A stretch of DNA of 8,778 nucleotides from Angelakisella sp. GTDB lineage: Bacteria; Bacillota; Clostridia; Oscillospirales; Ruminococcaceae. The stretch covers positions 1 to 8,778 of the forward strand of contig JAAWEO010000076.1 in assembly GCA_022794295.1 (NCBI GenBank). Direction: 5' to 3'. The position numbers were made by a program, and so were the translations under genes. Shown here piece after piece: positions 1-6,245 of the stretch (position 1 is the first letter of the stretch; every line of letters begins with the position of its first letter). Below the pieces are notes generated by a model, which did no database searches, was not told the origin of the DNA, and saw only the letters and a list, made by a program, of their open reading frames with translations.

Positions 1-2
1 AA

Positions 3-86
3 CAAAGGATTTGGTTTTGTTTTCGTTCCTCCGCCGCCCCCTTGGGCCGCAGAAGCGGGAAAGGTGCGAAGCTGGGAAAGGTGTAA
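3..86 (+). CDS. Possible C-terminal tail of an upstream gene (partial)
   Basis: Reading frame 3 is open from the window edge to a TAA at 84-86, which lies 7 bases before the terminator stem. That is the spacing expected for the last gene of an upstream operon. The 27 visible residues are basic and glycine-rich and end in KLGKV; I do not recognise them. The other two + frames are also open here, so an open frame alone is weak evidence, and the stretch could instead be an untranslated leader of the purine operon. Sequence further upstream would decide it. Confidence 0.2.
   Translation, partial: QRIWFCFRSSAAPLGRRSGKGAKLGKV
52..83 (+). repeat. Imperfect tandem repeat, two ~16-base units
   Basis: GAAGCGGGAAAGGTG (52-66) is followed after one base by GAAGCTGGGAAAGGTG (68-83); the copies differ by one inserted T. 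The shared core GGGAAAGGTG recurs with a 17-base period. A separate 9-base direct repeat, GGGCCGCAG, lies at 44-52 and 92-100, and its second copy contributes to the 5' arm of the terminator hairpin. Function is unknown: local slippage, part of an upstream coding tail, or leader structure are all possible. Confidence 0.55.
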
Positions 87-93
87 CACAAGG

Positions 94-126
94 GCCGCAG
101 TGCAAAAAAATGCGCTGCGGCTTTTT
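94..126 (+). terminator. Rho-independent terminator, or attenuator, ahead of the operon
   Basis: A 10-bp stem pairs GCCGCAGTGC (94-103) with GCGCTGCGGC (112-121), with one G-U pair and an A-rich 8-base loop, followed at once by five T (122-126). This is a textbook intrinsic terminator on the + strand. It sits only 28 bases before the first confident start codon (155), and no promoter is visible in between. It therefore either ends the upstream unit with partial readthrough or acts as an attenuator for the purine operon. The 3' arm could also pair over 7 bp with the upstream copy GCCGCAG (46-52), a possible competing structure. The hairpin itself is clear; the attenuator role is inference. Confidence 0.8.
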
Positions 127-140
127 CCGTCCAAAAATAA

Positions 141-147
141 AGGAGGG
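141..147 (+). promoter_or_regulatory. Ribosome binding site that fixes the first gene's start
   Basis: AGGAGGG lies about 8 bases before ATG 155. Upstream in-frame starts (such as ATG 11) have no such site and would run translation through the terminator hairpin, so 155 is preferred. Confidence 0.8.
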
Positions 148-154
148 TGTGATC

Positions 155-547
155 ATGCTTGCCTGGATCATCTGGCTGGTGTGGATGCTGCCGGTGGTGA
201 TCTTCCTGGTCTGCGTCCTCCGTTCCCGCGGCAAGTACAAAAACCGCAAGGGGGCGGGAGCTTTTTTCTTTGAAAACGACAGCCTTGTGCTAAACACAGG
301 CCTGCTCTATGAGGTCCCCTTCTGGGAGATCAACTGGGTGGAGCTGCAATATAACTCGTGGGAGCTGGAGCATCAGCTGTCCTACAGCTTGTGGGTCAAG
401 GTCGTCCGGCGGGACGGCAGGAGCAAGCGGGTGTTCTATAAGGGCTACGGAACGGCAAAGCTGGCCTACCCCGAGGATATGAGGGCGGCCCTGGAGGAGA
501 GAGGCATCCGCTGTGTAATGACAGACTGCAATAAAAAGAGGAAATAA
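155..547 (+). CDS. Small one-helix membrane protein, possible bacterial PH-like domain
   Basis: This 130-residue protein has one hydrophobic N-terminal helix (about residues 2-22, rich in W, I, L and V) followed by a basic RSRGKYKNRKG stretch, predicting an anchored protein with its soluble part in the cytoplasm by the positive-inside rule. Residues about 35-115 alternate in a strand-like pattern (FFFENDSLVLN, VPFWEINWVELQYN, YSLWVKVVRRDG, RVFYKG) and end in a helix (PEDMRAALEERGI). That order resembles bacterial PH-like domains, but this is a judgement from pattern, not a recognised family. It lies 36 bases before purE with no terminator or evident promoter between them, so it is probably co-transcribed. 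No link to purine chemistry is visible; it may simply be the head gene of the transcript. Confidence 0.75.
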   Translation: MLAWIIWLVWMLPVVIFLVCVLRSRGKYKNRKGAGAFFFENDSLVLNTGLLYEVPFWEINWVELQYNSWELEHQLSYSLWVKVVRRDGRSKRVFYKGYGTAKLAYPEDMRAALEERGIRCVMTDCNKKRK

Positions 548-583
548 AAGGAAGAACGGAACAAGAGGAAAAGGAGAACGATT

Positions 584-1084
584 ATGACAAAGCTGAAGGT
601 TGCCGTCATTATGGGGGCAGAAAGCGATCTGCCTGTGGTGAAGAAGGCCATTGAAACGCTGGACGAGCTGGGGGTCCCCCGGACGGTGCGGGTCCTTTCC
701 GCCCACCGGACCCCCCACGAGGCCTGTCAGTTTGCCGCTGCCGCCCGGGAGGAGGGCTATGGCGCGCTGATCTGCGCCGCAGGGAAGGCCGCCCACCTGG
801 CAGGGGTCATGGCGGGGCACACCACCCTGCCGGTTATCGGCATTCCGGTGAAGGGCTCCTTCCAGGATGGCCTGGATGCCCTGCTTGCTACCGTCCAGAT
901 GCCCGCCGGGATCCCGGTTGCCACTGTGGCGGTGGATGGGGCCGCCAATGCCGCCATTCTGGCCGCCCAGATGCTGGCCCTTTCCGATCCGGACCTGGCC
1001 GCGAAGCTCCAGGCCATGCGGGATAAAATGACTGCCGGTGTCCTGGAAAGCGACAAACGGGTATCGGAGCAGTTCGCCCAGTAG
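584..1084 (+). CDS. purE: PurE, AIR carboxylase / N5-CAIR mutase
   Basis: PurE forms CAIR in the cytosol. In most bacteria (class I) it rearranges N5-CAIR made by PurK; class II enzymes carboxylate AIR directly. The 166 residues match the family's usual length. Visible motifs are the nucleotide-binding start MGAESD (10-15, GA where GS is common), LSAHRTP (38-44) with the expected catalytic His41, AAGKAAHLAGV (65-75), and TVQMPAGIPVATVA (103-116), a class I hallmark. The AGK replaces the AGGAAHLPG usual in Proteobacteria; from memory this variant is common in Clostridia. AAGGAG at 571-576 is 7 bases before the ATG. No purK lies in the window, so the N5-CAIR source is either encoded elsewhere or absent. 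The family call is firm; the class is probably I. Confidence 0.96.
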   Translation: MTKLKVAVIMGAESDLPVVKKAIETLDELGVPRTVRVLSAHRTPHEACQFAAAAREEGYGALICAAGKAAHLAGVMAGHTTLPVIGIPVKGSFQDGLDALLATVQMPAGIPVATVAVDGAANAAILAAQMLALSDPDLAAKLQAMRDKMTAGVLESDKRVSEQFAQ

Positions 1085-1096
1085 GAGAAAGCGTCT

Positions 1097-1585
1097 ATGA
1101 CAACAGAGGAAAAGCTGAACTACCTGACAGCCCTGGGCCTTTCGGAGAAAGCAGCCAAATATTACCTGCAATATGATACCGAGGTCTGGGCAGTGGTCCC
1201 CGCCTTCCGGCTACTGAAGCCCCTCAGCGATGACCTGGAGTTTTACCAGGGCCGCTATCGGGAGTTGCTGGAGCAGTGGCAGGCGGAGGGCGTTTTAGAG
1301 GACACAGACCCGCCGGCCGCGGCCCTTCTGAAGGCCGGGGCCAGCCCAGAGCAGATCCAGCGGCTCGCCTACGACAAGACCCTTCAGGCTTATGAGCTGC
1401 TCCTCTACCAGTTGGACGACCACACCGGATCGGAGGTAAGCGACGCCTTTGACAAAGAGGACTTCTCCCGGTGCAGCTATGGGCAGCTGATGGAGATGGG
1501 TCCGGACAAAAATCCCACCGGGCGGTATCTCTTCGAGGTCCATGGCAAGATCCCCTTTTCCCAGCTTAACAAATCCTGCGAATAA
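1097..1585 (+). CDS. Unrecognised acidic helical protein between purE and purC
   Basis: I do not recognise this 162-residue protein. It has no signal peptide or membrane segment and is acidic and rich in Leu, Glu, Gln and Tyr. The N-terminus (TTEEKLNYLTALGLSEKAAKYY) looks helical, residues 45-65 form a further amphipathic helix (DDLEFYQGRYRELLEQW), and 84-106 another (PEQIQRLAYDKTLQAYELLLYQL). The C-terminal 35 residues look looped or strand-like (GRYLFEVHGKIPF). It has only two Cys and no recognisable metal or nucleotide motif. Its AGGAG (1083-1087) overlaps the purE stop codon, with ATG 9 bases on, so translation is likely coupled to purE. Codon use matches its neighbours, so it looks like a long-standing operon member. 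A regulatory or assembly role is possible but unsupported. Confidence 0.85.
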   Translation: MTTEEKLNYLTALGLSEKAAKYYLQYDTEVWAVVPAFRLLKPLSDDLEFYQGRYRELLEQWQAEGVLEDTDPPAAALLKAGASPEQIQRLAYDKTLQAYELLLYQLDDHTGSEVSDAFDKEDFSRCSYGQLMEMGPDKNPTGRYLFEVHGKIPFSQLNKSCE

Positions 1586-1605
1586 ATCAACTATTTGTAT
1601 AAAAT

Positions 1606-1612
1606 GAAAGGA
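1606..1612 (+). promoter_or_regulatory. Ribosome binding site that fixes the purC start
   Basis: GAAAGGA lies 9 bases before ATG 1622. It selects that start over an in-frame TTG at 1595, which would add nine residues absent from typical PurC proteins and would place this site inside the gene. Confidence 0.7.
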
Positions 1613-1621
1613 TGGTACAAT

Positions 1622-2332
1622 ATGGAGATCAGAGAACAGCTTTACGAGGGCAAGGCCAAGAAGGTGTTCGCCACCGCGGACCCGGAGGTGGTTCTGGTGG
1701 ACTATAAGGACGATGCCACCGCCGGAAACGGGGCCAAGAAGGGCACCATCCGGGGGAAGGGCGTGGTTAACAACCGGGTCACCAACCACCTGATGAGGAT
1801 GCTTATGGAGAAGGGCATCCCCACCCACCTGGTGGAGGAGATCGACGACCGGCGCACCCTGGTGAAAAGGGTCCAGATCGTCCCCCTGGAGGTCATTGTC
1901 CGCAACGTAGCCGCCGGGAGTCTGGCTAAGCGCCTGGGTCTTGCCGAGGGCACCAAGCTGGACACCACCGTTCTGGAGTACTGCTACAAGGACGACGCCC
2001 TGGGGGATCCCATGGTCAACGAGTACCACATTGCCGCCATCCACGCCGCCACCAAGGAGGAGCTGGAGATCATCGCCGGCTACAGCTTCCGGGTGAACCA
2101 GTACCTGGGGGAATACCTGGCGGAGGTTGGCATTCAGCTGATCGACTTCAAGCTGGAGTTCGGGCGTCTTTCTGACGGCACCATTGTCCTGGCCGACGAG
2201 ATCAGCCCCGACACCTGCCGCTTTTGGGATACAAAGACCGGCGCCCACCTGGACAAGGACCTGTTCCGCCGGGACCTGGGGGGCGAGGAGGACGCCTATA
2301 AGGAGGTCATGAAGCGCCTGCTGGGCGAATGA
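1622..2332 (+). CDS. purC: PurC, SAICAR synthetase
   Basis: PurC joins CAIR and aspartate using ATP to give SAICAR. From ATG 1622 the protein is 236 residues, the usual bacterial length, and begins MEIREQLYEGKAKKVF, the canonical start with the YEGKAK motif of the ATP-binding lobe. Both family signatures are present: PLEVIVRNVAAGSL (about 82-95) and VLADEISPDTCRFWD (about 182-196). NGAKKGTIRGKG near residues 36-47 also fits the family. It follows the unknown gene by 36 bases and precedes purF by 79 bases, the largest gap between adjacent genes of the operon. That gap holds a weak imperfect hairpin (CTGCC 2340-2344 with GGCAG 2368-2372) and no T-run, so it is not a terminator. No damage or odd residues seen. 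Confidence 0.97.
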   Translation: MEIREQLYEGKAKKVFATADPEVVLVDYKDDATAGNGAKKGTIRGKGVVNNRVTNHLMRMLMEKGIPTHLVEEIDDRRTLVKRVQIVPLEVIVRNVAAGSLAKRLGLAEGTKLDTTVLEYCYKDDALGDPMVNEYHIAAIHAATKEELEIIAGYSFRVNQYLGEYLAEVGIQLIDFKLEFGRLSDGTIVLADEISPDTCRFWDTKTGAHLDKDLFRRDLGGEEDAYKEVMKRLLGE

Positions 2333-2411
2333 CCGCAGCCTGCCGTGAGGACCTGTTTCCCACGCCGGGCAGAAAAGCAGCTTTGGACAAGGAGAAAGGA
2401 TTTCTTGATTT

Positions 2412-3860
2412 ATGTTTGATTCCATCCACGAAGAATGCGGCCTTTTTGGCATCTACGACGGGGCCGGGGAGCAGGACGTCGCCCTGGATACCTACCTGGC
2501 CCTTTACGCCCTCCAGCACCGGGGTCAGGAGAGCTGCGGCATCGCCGTCTGCGATGAAGGAGTGATCGGCTACCACAAGGACCTGGGCCTGGTCAGCGAG
2601 GTCTTTACCAAGGATGTGCTGGCAGGCCTGGGGCAGGGCCAGATGGCTATGGGCCACGTCCGGTACTCCACCACCGGAACCCGGAGCCGGGCCAACGCCC
2701 AGCCCATGGTCATCAACCACATCAAGGGCACCATGGCGGTGGCCCACAACGGCAACCTTACCAATGCCGCCGACCTGCGGGAGGAGCTGGAGCTTACCGG
2801 CTGCATCTTCCACACCACCAGCGACACCGAGGTCATTGCCCACATCATCACCCGGGAGCGGCTCCACAGCCCTTCCATCGAGGTGGCGGTGGAGCGGGCC
2901 ATGGAGAAGCTCACCGGGGCGTACTCCCTGGTGATCATGTCCCCCCAGAAGCTTATGGCCGCCCGGGACCCCAACGGCTTCCGGCCCCTCTGCCTGGGAA
3001 AGCTGGGGGAGAGCTGGGTCTTCAGCTCCGAAACCTGCGCCCTGGATACCCTGGGGGCCTCCTTTGTCCGGGAGGTGGAGCCCGGGGAGATCGTGGTCAT
3101 TGACCAAAAGGGCCTCAGGAGCATCCGCACCCACTGCGGCAAGTGCCCCTCCTCCTTCTGTGTCTTTGAGTTCGTCTACTTTGCCCGGCCCGATTCGGTG
3201 GTGGAGGGCACCAGCGTCCACAACGCCCGGAAGCGGGCGGGGGCCTTCCTGGCCAAGGAGCACCCGGTGGAGGCCGATGTGGTCATCGGTGTCCCCGATT
3301 CCGGCCTGGACGCCGCCCTGGGCTACGCCGAGGAAAGCGGCATCCCCTATGGGGTGGGCTTTATCAAGAACCGGTATATCGGCCGCACCTTCATCCAGTC
3401 CACCCAGAAGCAGCGGGAAAACTCGGTGCACATCAAGCTCAACGCCGTGGCGGAAACGGTGCGGGGCAAGCGGGTGGTGATGATCGACGACTCCATCGTC
3501 CGGGGCACCACCTGTGCCCGGATCGTCCGCCTTCTCCGGGAGGCCGGGGCCAAGGAGGTCCACGTCCGGGTCTCCGCGCCGCCCTTCCTCTACCCCTGCT
3601 ATTTCGGCACCGACATTGACGACAAATCCAGCCTGATTGCCAACAACCACTCGGTGGAGGAAATTGCCGGGATCATCGGGGCGGATTCCCTGGGGTACCT
3701 GTCCCTGGATGGGGTCAAGCACCTGGCGGCGGAATCGAAGTGCGGCTTCTGCACCGCCTGCTTTGACGGGGACTATCCTGTTCCCCCGCCCCGGCTGCCC
3801 AAAAAGAACAAGTTTGAACAGAAGCTGAAGCGGAAGGAGGAAGAAGCCCATGGGGAATGA
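2412..3860 (+). CDS. purF: PurF, glutamine PRPP amidotransferase (Fe-S type)
   Basis: PurF commits carbon to purines by making 5-phosphoribosylamine from PRPP and glutamine. The 482 residues comprise an N-terminal Ntn glutaminase (about 1-235) and a phosphoribosyltransferase domain (about 255-440). The start MFDSIHEECG implies removal of an eight-residue propeptide to expose Cys9 as N-terminal nucleophile. ALQHRGQES (33-41), GHVRYSTTG (81-89) and AHNGNLTN (111-118) are glutaminase motifs; VVMIDDSIVRGTT (355-367) is the PRPP loop. Cys250, Cys396, Cys444 and Cys447 align with the four [4Fe-4S] ligands of Bacillus PurF, so this is the oxygen-labile clustered type. The tail (461-482) is strongly charged and extends past the usual end. 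AAAGGA (2395-2400) precedes the ATG by 11 bases. It overlaps purM by 11 bases. By homology with the Bacillus enzyme it is probably feedback-inhibited by AMP/GMP. Confidence 0.98.
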   Translation: MFDSIHEECGLFGIYDGAGEQDVALDTYLALYALQHRGQESCGIAVCDEGVIGYHKDLGLVSEVFTKDVLAGLGQGQMAMGHVRYSTTGTRSRANAQPMVINHIKGTMAVAHNGNLTNAADLREELELTGCIFHTTSDTEVIAHIITRERLHSPSIEVAVERAMEKLTGAYSLVIMSPQKLMAARDPNGFRPLCLGKLGESWVFSSETCALDTLGASFVREVEPGEIVVIDQKGLRSIRTHCGKCPSSFCVFEFVYFARPDSVVEGTSVHNARKRAGAFLAKEHPVEADVVIGVPDSGLDAALGYAEESGIPYGVGFIKNRYIGRTFIQSTQKQRENSVHIKLNAVAETVRGKRVVMIDDSIVRGTTCARIVRLLREAGAKEVHVRVSAPPFLYPCYFGTDIDDKSSLIANNHSVEEIAGIIGADSLGYLSLDGVKHLAAESKCGFCTACFDGDYPVPPPRLPKKNKFEQKLKRKEEEAHGE

Positions 3861-4899
3861 GAACAGCCGCAGTGAAAGCTATAAGGCCGCCGGGGTGGAT
3901 ATCACCGCGGGGTACGAGGCGGTCCGCCTGATGAAAAGCCATATTGCCCGGACCAATATCCCCGGGGTCCTCTCCGGCATCGGGGGGTTCGGCGGGCTGT
4001 TTGCCCCCGAGCTTGCCGGTATGAAGGAGCCGGTGCTGGTCAGCGGCACCGACGGGGTGGGAACCAAGCTGAAGCTGGCCTTCGTTCTGGATAAGCACGA
4101 CACCGTGGGCATCGACTGCGTGGCTATGTGCGTCAACGACATCATCTGCGCCGGGGCAAAGCCCCTCTTTTTCCTGGACTATGTGGCCGTGGGCAAAAAT
4201 GTCCCGGAGCGGGTGGCTAAGATCGTCTCCGGGGTAGCCGAGGGCTGCGTCCAGGCGGGGTGCGCCCTTATCGGCGGGGAGACCGCCGAGATGCCCGGCT
4301 TCTACCCGGAGAACGAGTACGACCTGGCGGGCTTCGCCGTGGGCATGGTGGACCGGGAGAAGATCATCGATGCCTCTGCCGTAAAGCCCGGGGACGCCAT
4401 TATCGGCCTGGCCTCCAGCGGCGTCCACTCCAACGGATTTTCCCTGGTCCGCAAGATCTTTGCCGTTGACATTGAGGAACCCAGCTTCACGATCCACCGG
4501 GACGAGCTGGGCAAGAGCCTGGGGGAGGCCCTGCTTACCCCCACCAAGATCTACGTCAAGCCCATGCTGGCCCTGATGGAGCAGGTGACGGTAAAGGCAG
4601 TCTCCCATATCACCGGCGGCGGCTTCTACGAGAACATCCCCCGGTCCCTTCCCCAGGGCTGCGCCGCGAAAATTTCCCTGGACCGGCTGGGCATCCCCCC
4701 GCTGTTCCAGCTGATCCAGCGGGAGGGGAACATCCCCCTGCGGGATATGTACAACACCTTCAACATGGGGGTGGGCATGAGCGTTGTGGTGGACAAACAG
4801 GACGCCTCTAAGGCGGTGGAGATCCTCCGGGCCGCCGGGGAGGACGCCTGGATCATGGGCGAGGTAGTCTCCGGGGAGGGCGGTGTCATTCTGTGCTGA
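3850..4899 (+). CDS. purM: PurM, AIR synthetase (FGAM cyclo-ligase)
   Basis: PurM closes FGAM to AIR with ATP. Its 349 residues are close to the E. coli length. Family motifs are clear: VSGTDGVGTKLKLA (64-77), VNDIICAGAKPLFFLDY (95-111), IGGETAEMPGFY (141-152), GLASSGVHSNGFSLVR (186-201), HITGGGFYENIPR (253-265) and FNMGVGM (304-310). Together they mark the ATP-grasp-unrelated PurM/PurL/SelD fold. The start ATG lies inside the end of purF, with AAGGAGG at 3834-3840 nine bases upstream, so the two are translationally coupled. The short N-terminal extension before GVDITAGYEAV is ordinary for Firmicutes. PurN follows with a 7-base overlap, keeping consecutive-pathway enzymes in fixed ratio. Nothing odd seen. 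Confidence 0.98.
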   Translation: MGNENSRSESYKAAGVDITAGYEAVRLMKSHIARTNIPGVLSGIGGFGGLFAPELAGMKEPVLVSGTDGVGTKLKLAFVLDKHDTVGIDCVAMCVNDIICAGAKPLFFLDYVAVGKNVPERVAKIVSGVAEGCVQAGCALIGGETAEMPGFYPENEYDLAGFAVGMVDREKIIDASAVKPGDAIIGLASSGVHSNGFSLVRKIFAVDIEEPSFTIHRDELGKSLGEALLTPTKIYVKPMLALMEQVTVKAVSHITGGGFYENIPRSLPQGCAAKISLDRLGIPPLFQLIQREGNIPLRDMYNTFNMGVGMSVVVDKQDASKAVEILRAAGEDAWIMGEVVSGEGGVILC

Positions 4900-5498
4900 A
4901 CATCGCCGTAATGGTCTCCGGAGGGGGGACCAACCTCCAGGCCCTTATTGACGCCCAGGCCCGGGGAGAGCTCCCCAGCGGAAGGCTGGCCCTGGTCGTC
5001 TCCAGCAAGGAGGGGGCCTATGCCCTCGCCCGGGCGGAGCAGGCAGGGATCCCCACTGTGGTCATCCCCCGGAAGGCCTACAACAGCCAGGAGGCCTTTG
5101 ACCGGGCCATTCTGGATGCCTGGAAGGAGGCCCGCATCGACCTGGTGGTGCTGGCGGGGTACCTTTCCATCCTCAGCCCAGGTGTCACCCGGTCCTATGA
5201 GAACCGGATCATCAACGTCCACCCCAGCCTGATCCCCTCCTTCTGCGGGGCAGGCTTTTACGGGCTCAGGGTCCACCAGGCCGCCCTGGATTACGGCGTC
5301 AAGGTCACCGGGGCCACGGTACACATTGTCAACGAGATCCCCGACGGGGGCCGCATCCTGCTGCAAAAGGCTGTGGAGATCCGGGAGGGCGATACCCCGG
5401 AGACGCTGCAAAAGCGGGTAATGGAGGAGGCGGAGTGGAAGCTTCTCCCCCAGGCGGCGGAGCTTTGCTGCCAGACCCTGGAACCACTTTATCGATGA
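4893..5498 (+). CDS. purN: PurN, GAR transformylase (10-formyl-THF dependent)
   Basis: PurN transfers a formyl group from 10-formyl-tetrahydrofolate to GAR. It starts at a GTG overlapping the purM stop, giving MLNIAVMVSGGGTNLQALID, the canonical N-terminus with the GAR phosphate loop. GGAGG at 4875-4879 is 13 bases upstream, somewhat far, and coupling to purM probably helps. The 201 residues fit the family. The catalytic trio is visible as Asn108 and His110 (INVHPSLIP) and Asp151 (PDGG). The substrate loop reads FCGAGFYGLRVHQA (117-130), longer than the KYPGLHTHRQA of E. coli; from memory this is the usual clostridial form. The formate-dependent alternative PurT is not in the window. The stop lies 12 bases before the next gene. 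Confidence 0.96.
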   Translation: MLNIAVMVSGGGTNLQALIDAQARGELPSGRLALVVSSKEGAYALARAEQAGIPTVVIPRKAYNSQEAFDRAILDAWKEARIDLVVLAGYLSILSPGVTRSYENRIINVHPSLIPSFCGAGFYGLRVHQAALDYGVKVTGATVHIVNEIPDGGRILLQKAVEIREGDTPETLQKRVMEEAEWKLLPQAAELCCQTLEPLYR

Positions 5499-5510
5499 AA
5501 GGACAACAAG

Positions 5511-6230
5511 ATGGAACTGTTTGATCTTGCGACCCTCCTCCGGGAGAACAGCTACCCCGGCCGGGGCATCGTCATTGGCCGCACCGCCGATGGGAGAAAG
5601 TCGGCCATCGCCTACTTTATCATGGGCCGGAGCCAGAACAGCCGCAACCGCGTCTTTACAAAGACCGAGGACGGCATCCGCACCGAGGCCTTCGATCCCT
5701 CCAAAATGGAGGACCCCAGCCTTATTATCTACCGTCCGGTGCGGCGGCTGGGGGAGAGGATCATCGTCACCAACGGGGACCAGACCGATACCCTCTATGA
5801 CACCCTAGCGGCAGGGGGGACCTTCGAGGAGGCCCTTCGCACCCGCACCTTCGAGCCCGATCCCCCCAACTGGACCCCCCGGATCTCCGGGCTGGTCAGC
5901 TGCGGCAGGGATGGCGGCTTCACCACCCAGCTTTCCATTCTGAAAAGCGCCGACGGCAACGGGGACCACTGCCAGCGGTATTTCTTCGATTATCCCACCC
6001 TTCCCGCCGGGGAGGGGCGTTTCCTCCACACCTATCAGAAGGACGGGGACCCTATTCCCTCCTTCCAGGGGGAGCCGGAGCGGGTGGCGGTCACCGCCCC
6101 TGACGCCAAGACCTGGGCGGAGGAAATCTGGGCGAGCCTCAACGCCGCCAACAAGGTGTCCCTGTACGTTGTCTATACCGACCCCGCCACCGGGGAGAGA
6201 GAGGAAGTTATCCTCAACGCCAACCAGTAA
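5511..6230 (+). CDS. purO: PurO-family IMP cyclohydrolase (archaeal-type)
   Basis: Predicted to close FAICAR to IMP, the final purine step. It does not resemble the MGS-like cyclohydrolase domain of ordinary PurH. It instead matches the PurO family (IMP cyclohydrolase-like, an Ntn-hydrolase-type fold) first characterised in methanogenic archaea. Diagnostic features are the opening YPGRGIVIGRTADGR (15-29), SRNRVF (44-49), NGDQTDTLYD (88-97) and a middle PNWTPRISG segment (119-127). At 239 residues it is a little longer than archaeal PurO. The neighbouring transformylase lacks any cyclohydrolase domain, so context independently predicts this job. GAAAGGA (5497-5503) precedes ATG by 7 bases and overlaps the purN stop region. 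Family call from motif recall; no enzyme assay implied. Confidence 0.88.
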   Translation: MELFDLATLLRENSYPGRGIVIGRTADGRKSAIAYFIMGRSQNSRNRVFTKTEDGIRTEAFDPSKMEDPSLIIYRPVRRLGERIIVTNGDQTDTLYDTLAAGGTFEEALRTRTFEPDPPNWTPRISGLVSCGRDGGFTTQLSILKSADGNGDHCQRYFFDYPTLPAGEGRFLHTYQKDGDPIPSFQGEPERVAVTAPDAKTWAEEIWASLNAANKVSLYVVYTDPATGEREEVILNANQ

Positions 6231-6245
6231 AGGAGGCTGTCTGCT

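Noticed and set aside
11..154. N-terminal extension of the first membrane protein back to ATG 11
   Set aside because: It would translate through the terminator hairpin, has no ribosome site, and places 48 Arg-rich residues before a clear membrane helix that has its own AGGAGGG and ATG at 155.
1..154. Purine (guanine/adenine) riboswitch or PurR box upstream of the operon
   Set aside because: I looked for the conserved junction sequences and for paired PurR-type boxes and found none in the part visible; most of any leader would lie outside the window.
64..273. Separate small gene of 69 residues in another frame
   Set aside because: It overlaps the terminator and the start of the membrane protein gene, has no ribosome site and shows no recognisable features.
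1598..1603. TATAAA resembling a -10 box just before purC, hinting at an internal promoter
   Set aside because: There is no -35-like hexamer at 16-18 bases upstream and TG is not in the extended -10 position; the surroundings are simply an A/T-rich ribosome site region.
2333..2411. Possible regulatory RNA or terminator in the 79-base purC-purF gap
   Set aside because: Only a weak, bulged hairpin (CTGCC 2340-2344 with GGCAG 2368-2372) and no T-run; the rest is a normal ribosome site region.
2307..3851. 514-residue open frame on the minus strand opposite purF
   Set aside because: It is a mirror of the GC-rich codon bias of purF: low-complexity Gly/Asp/Val/His composition, no ribosome site, and an unmistakable purF on the other strand.
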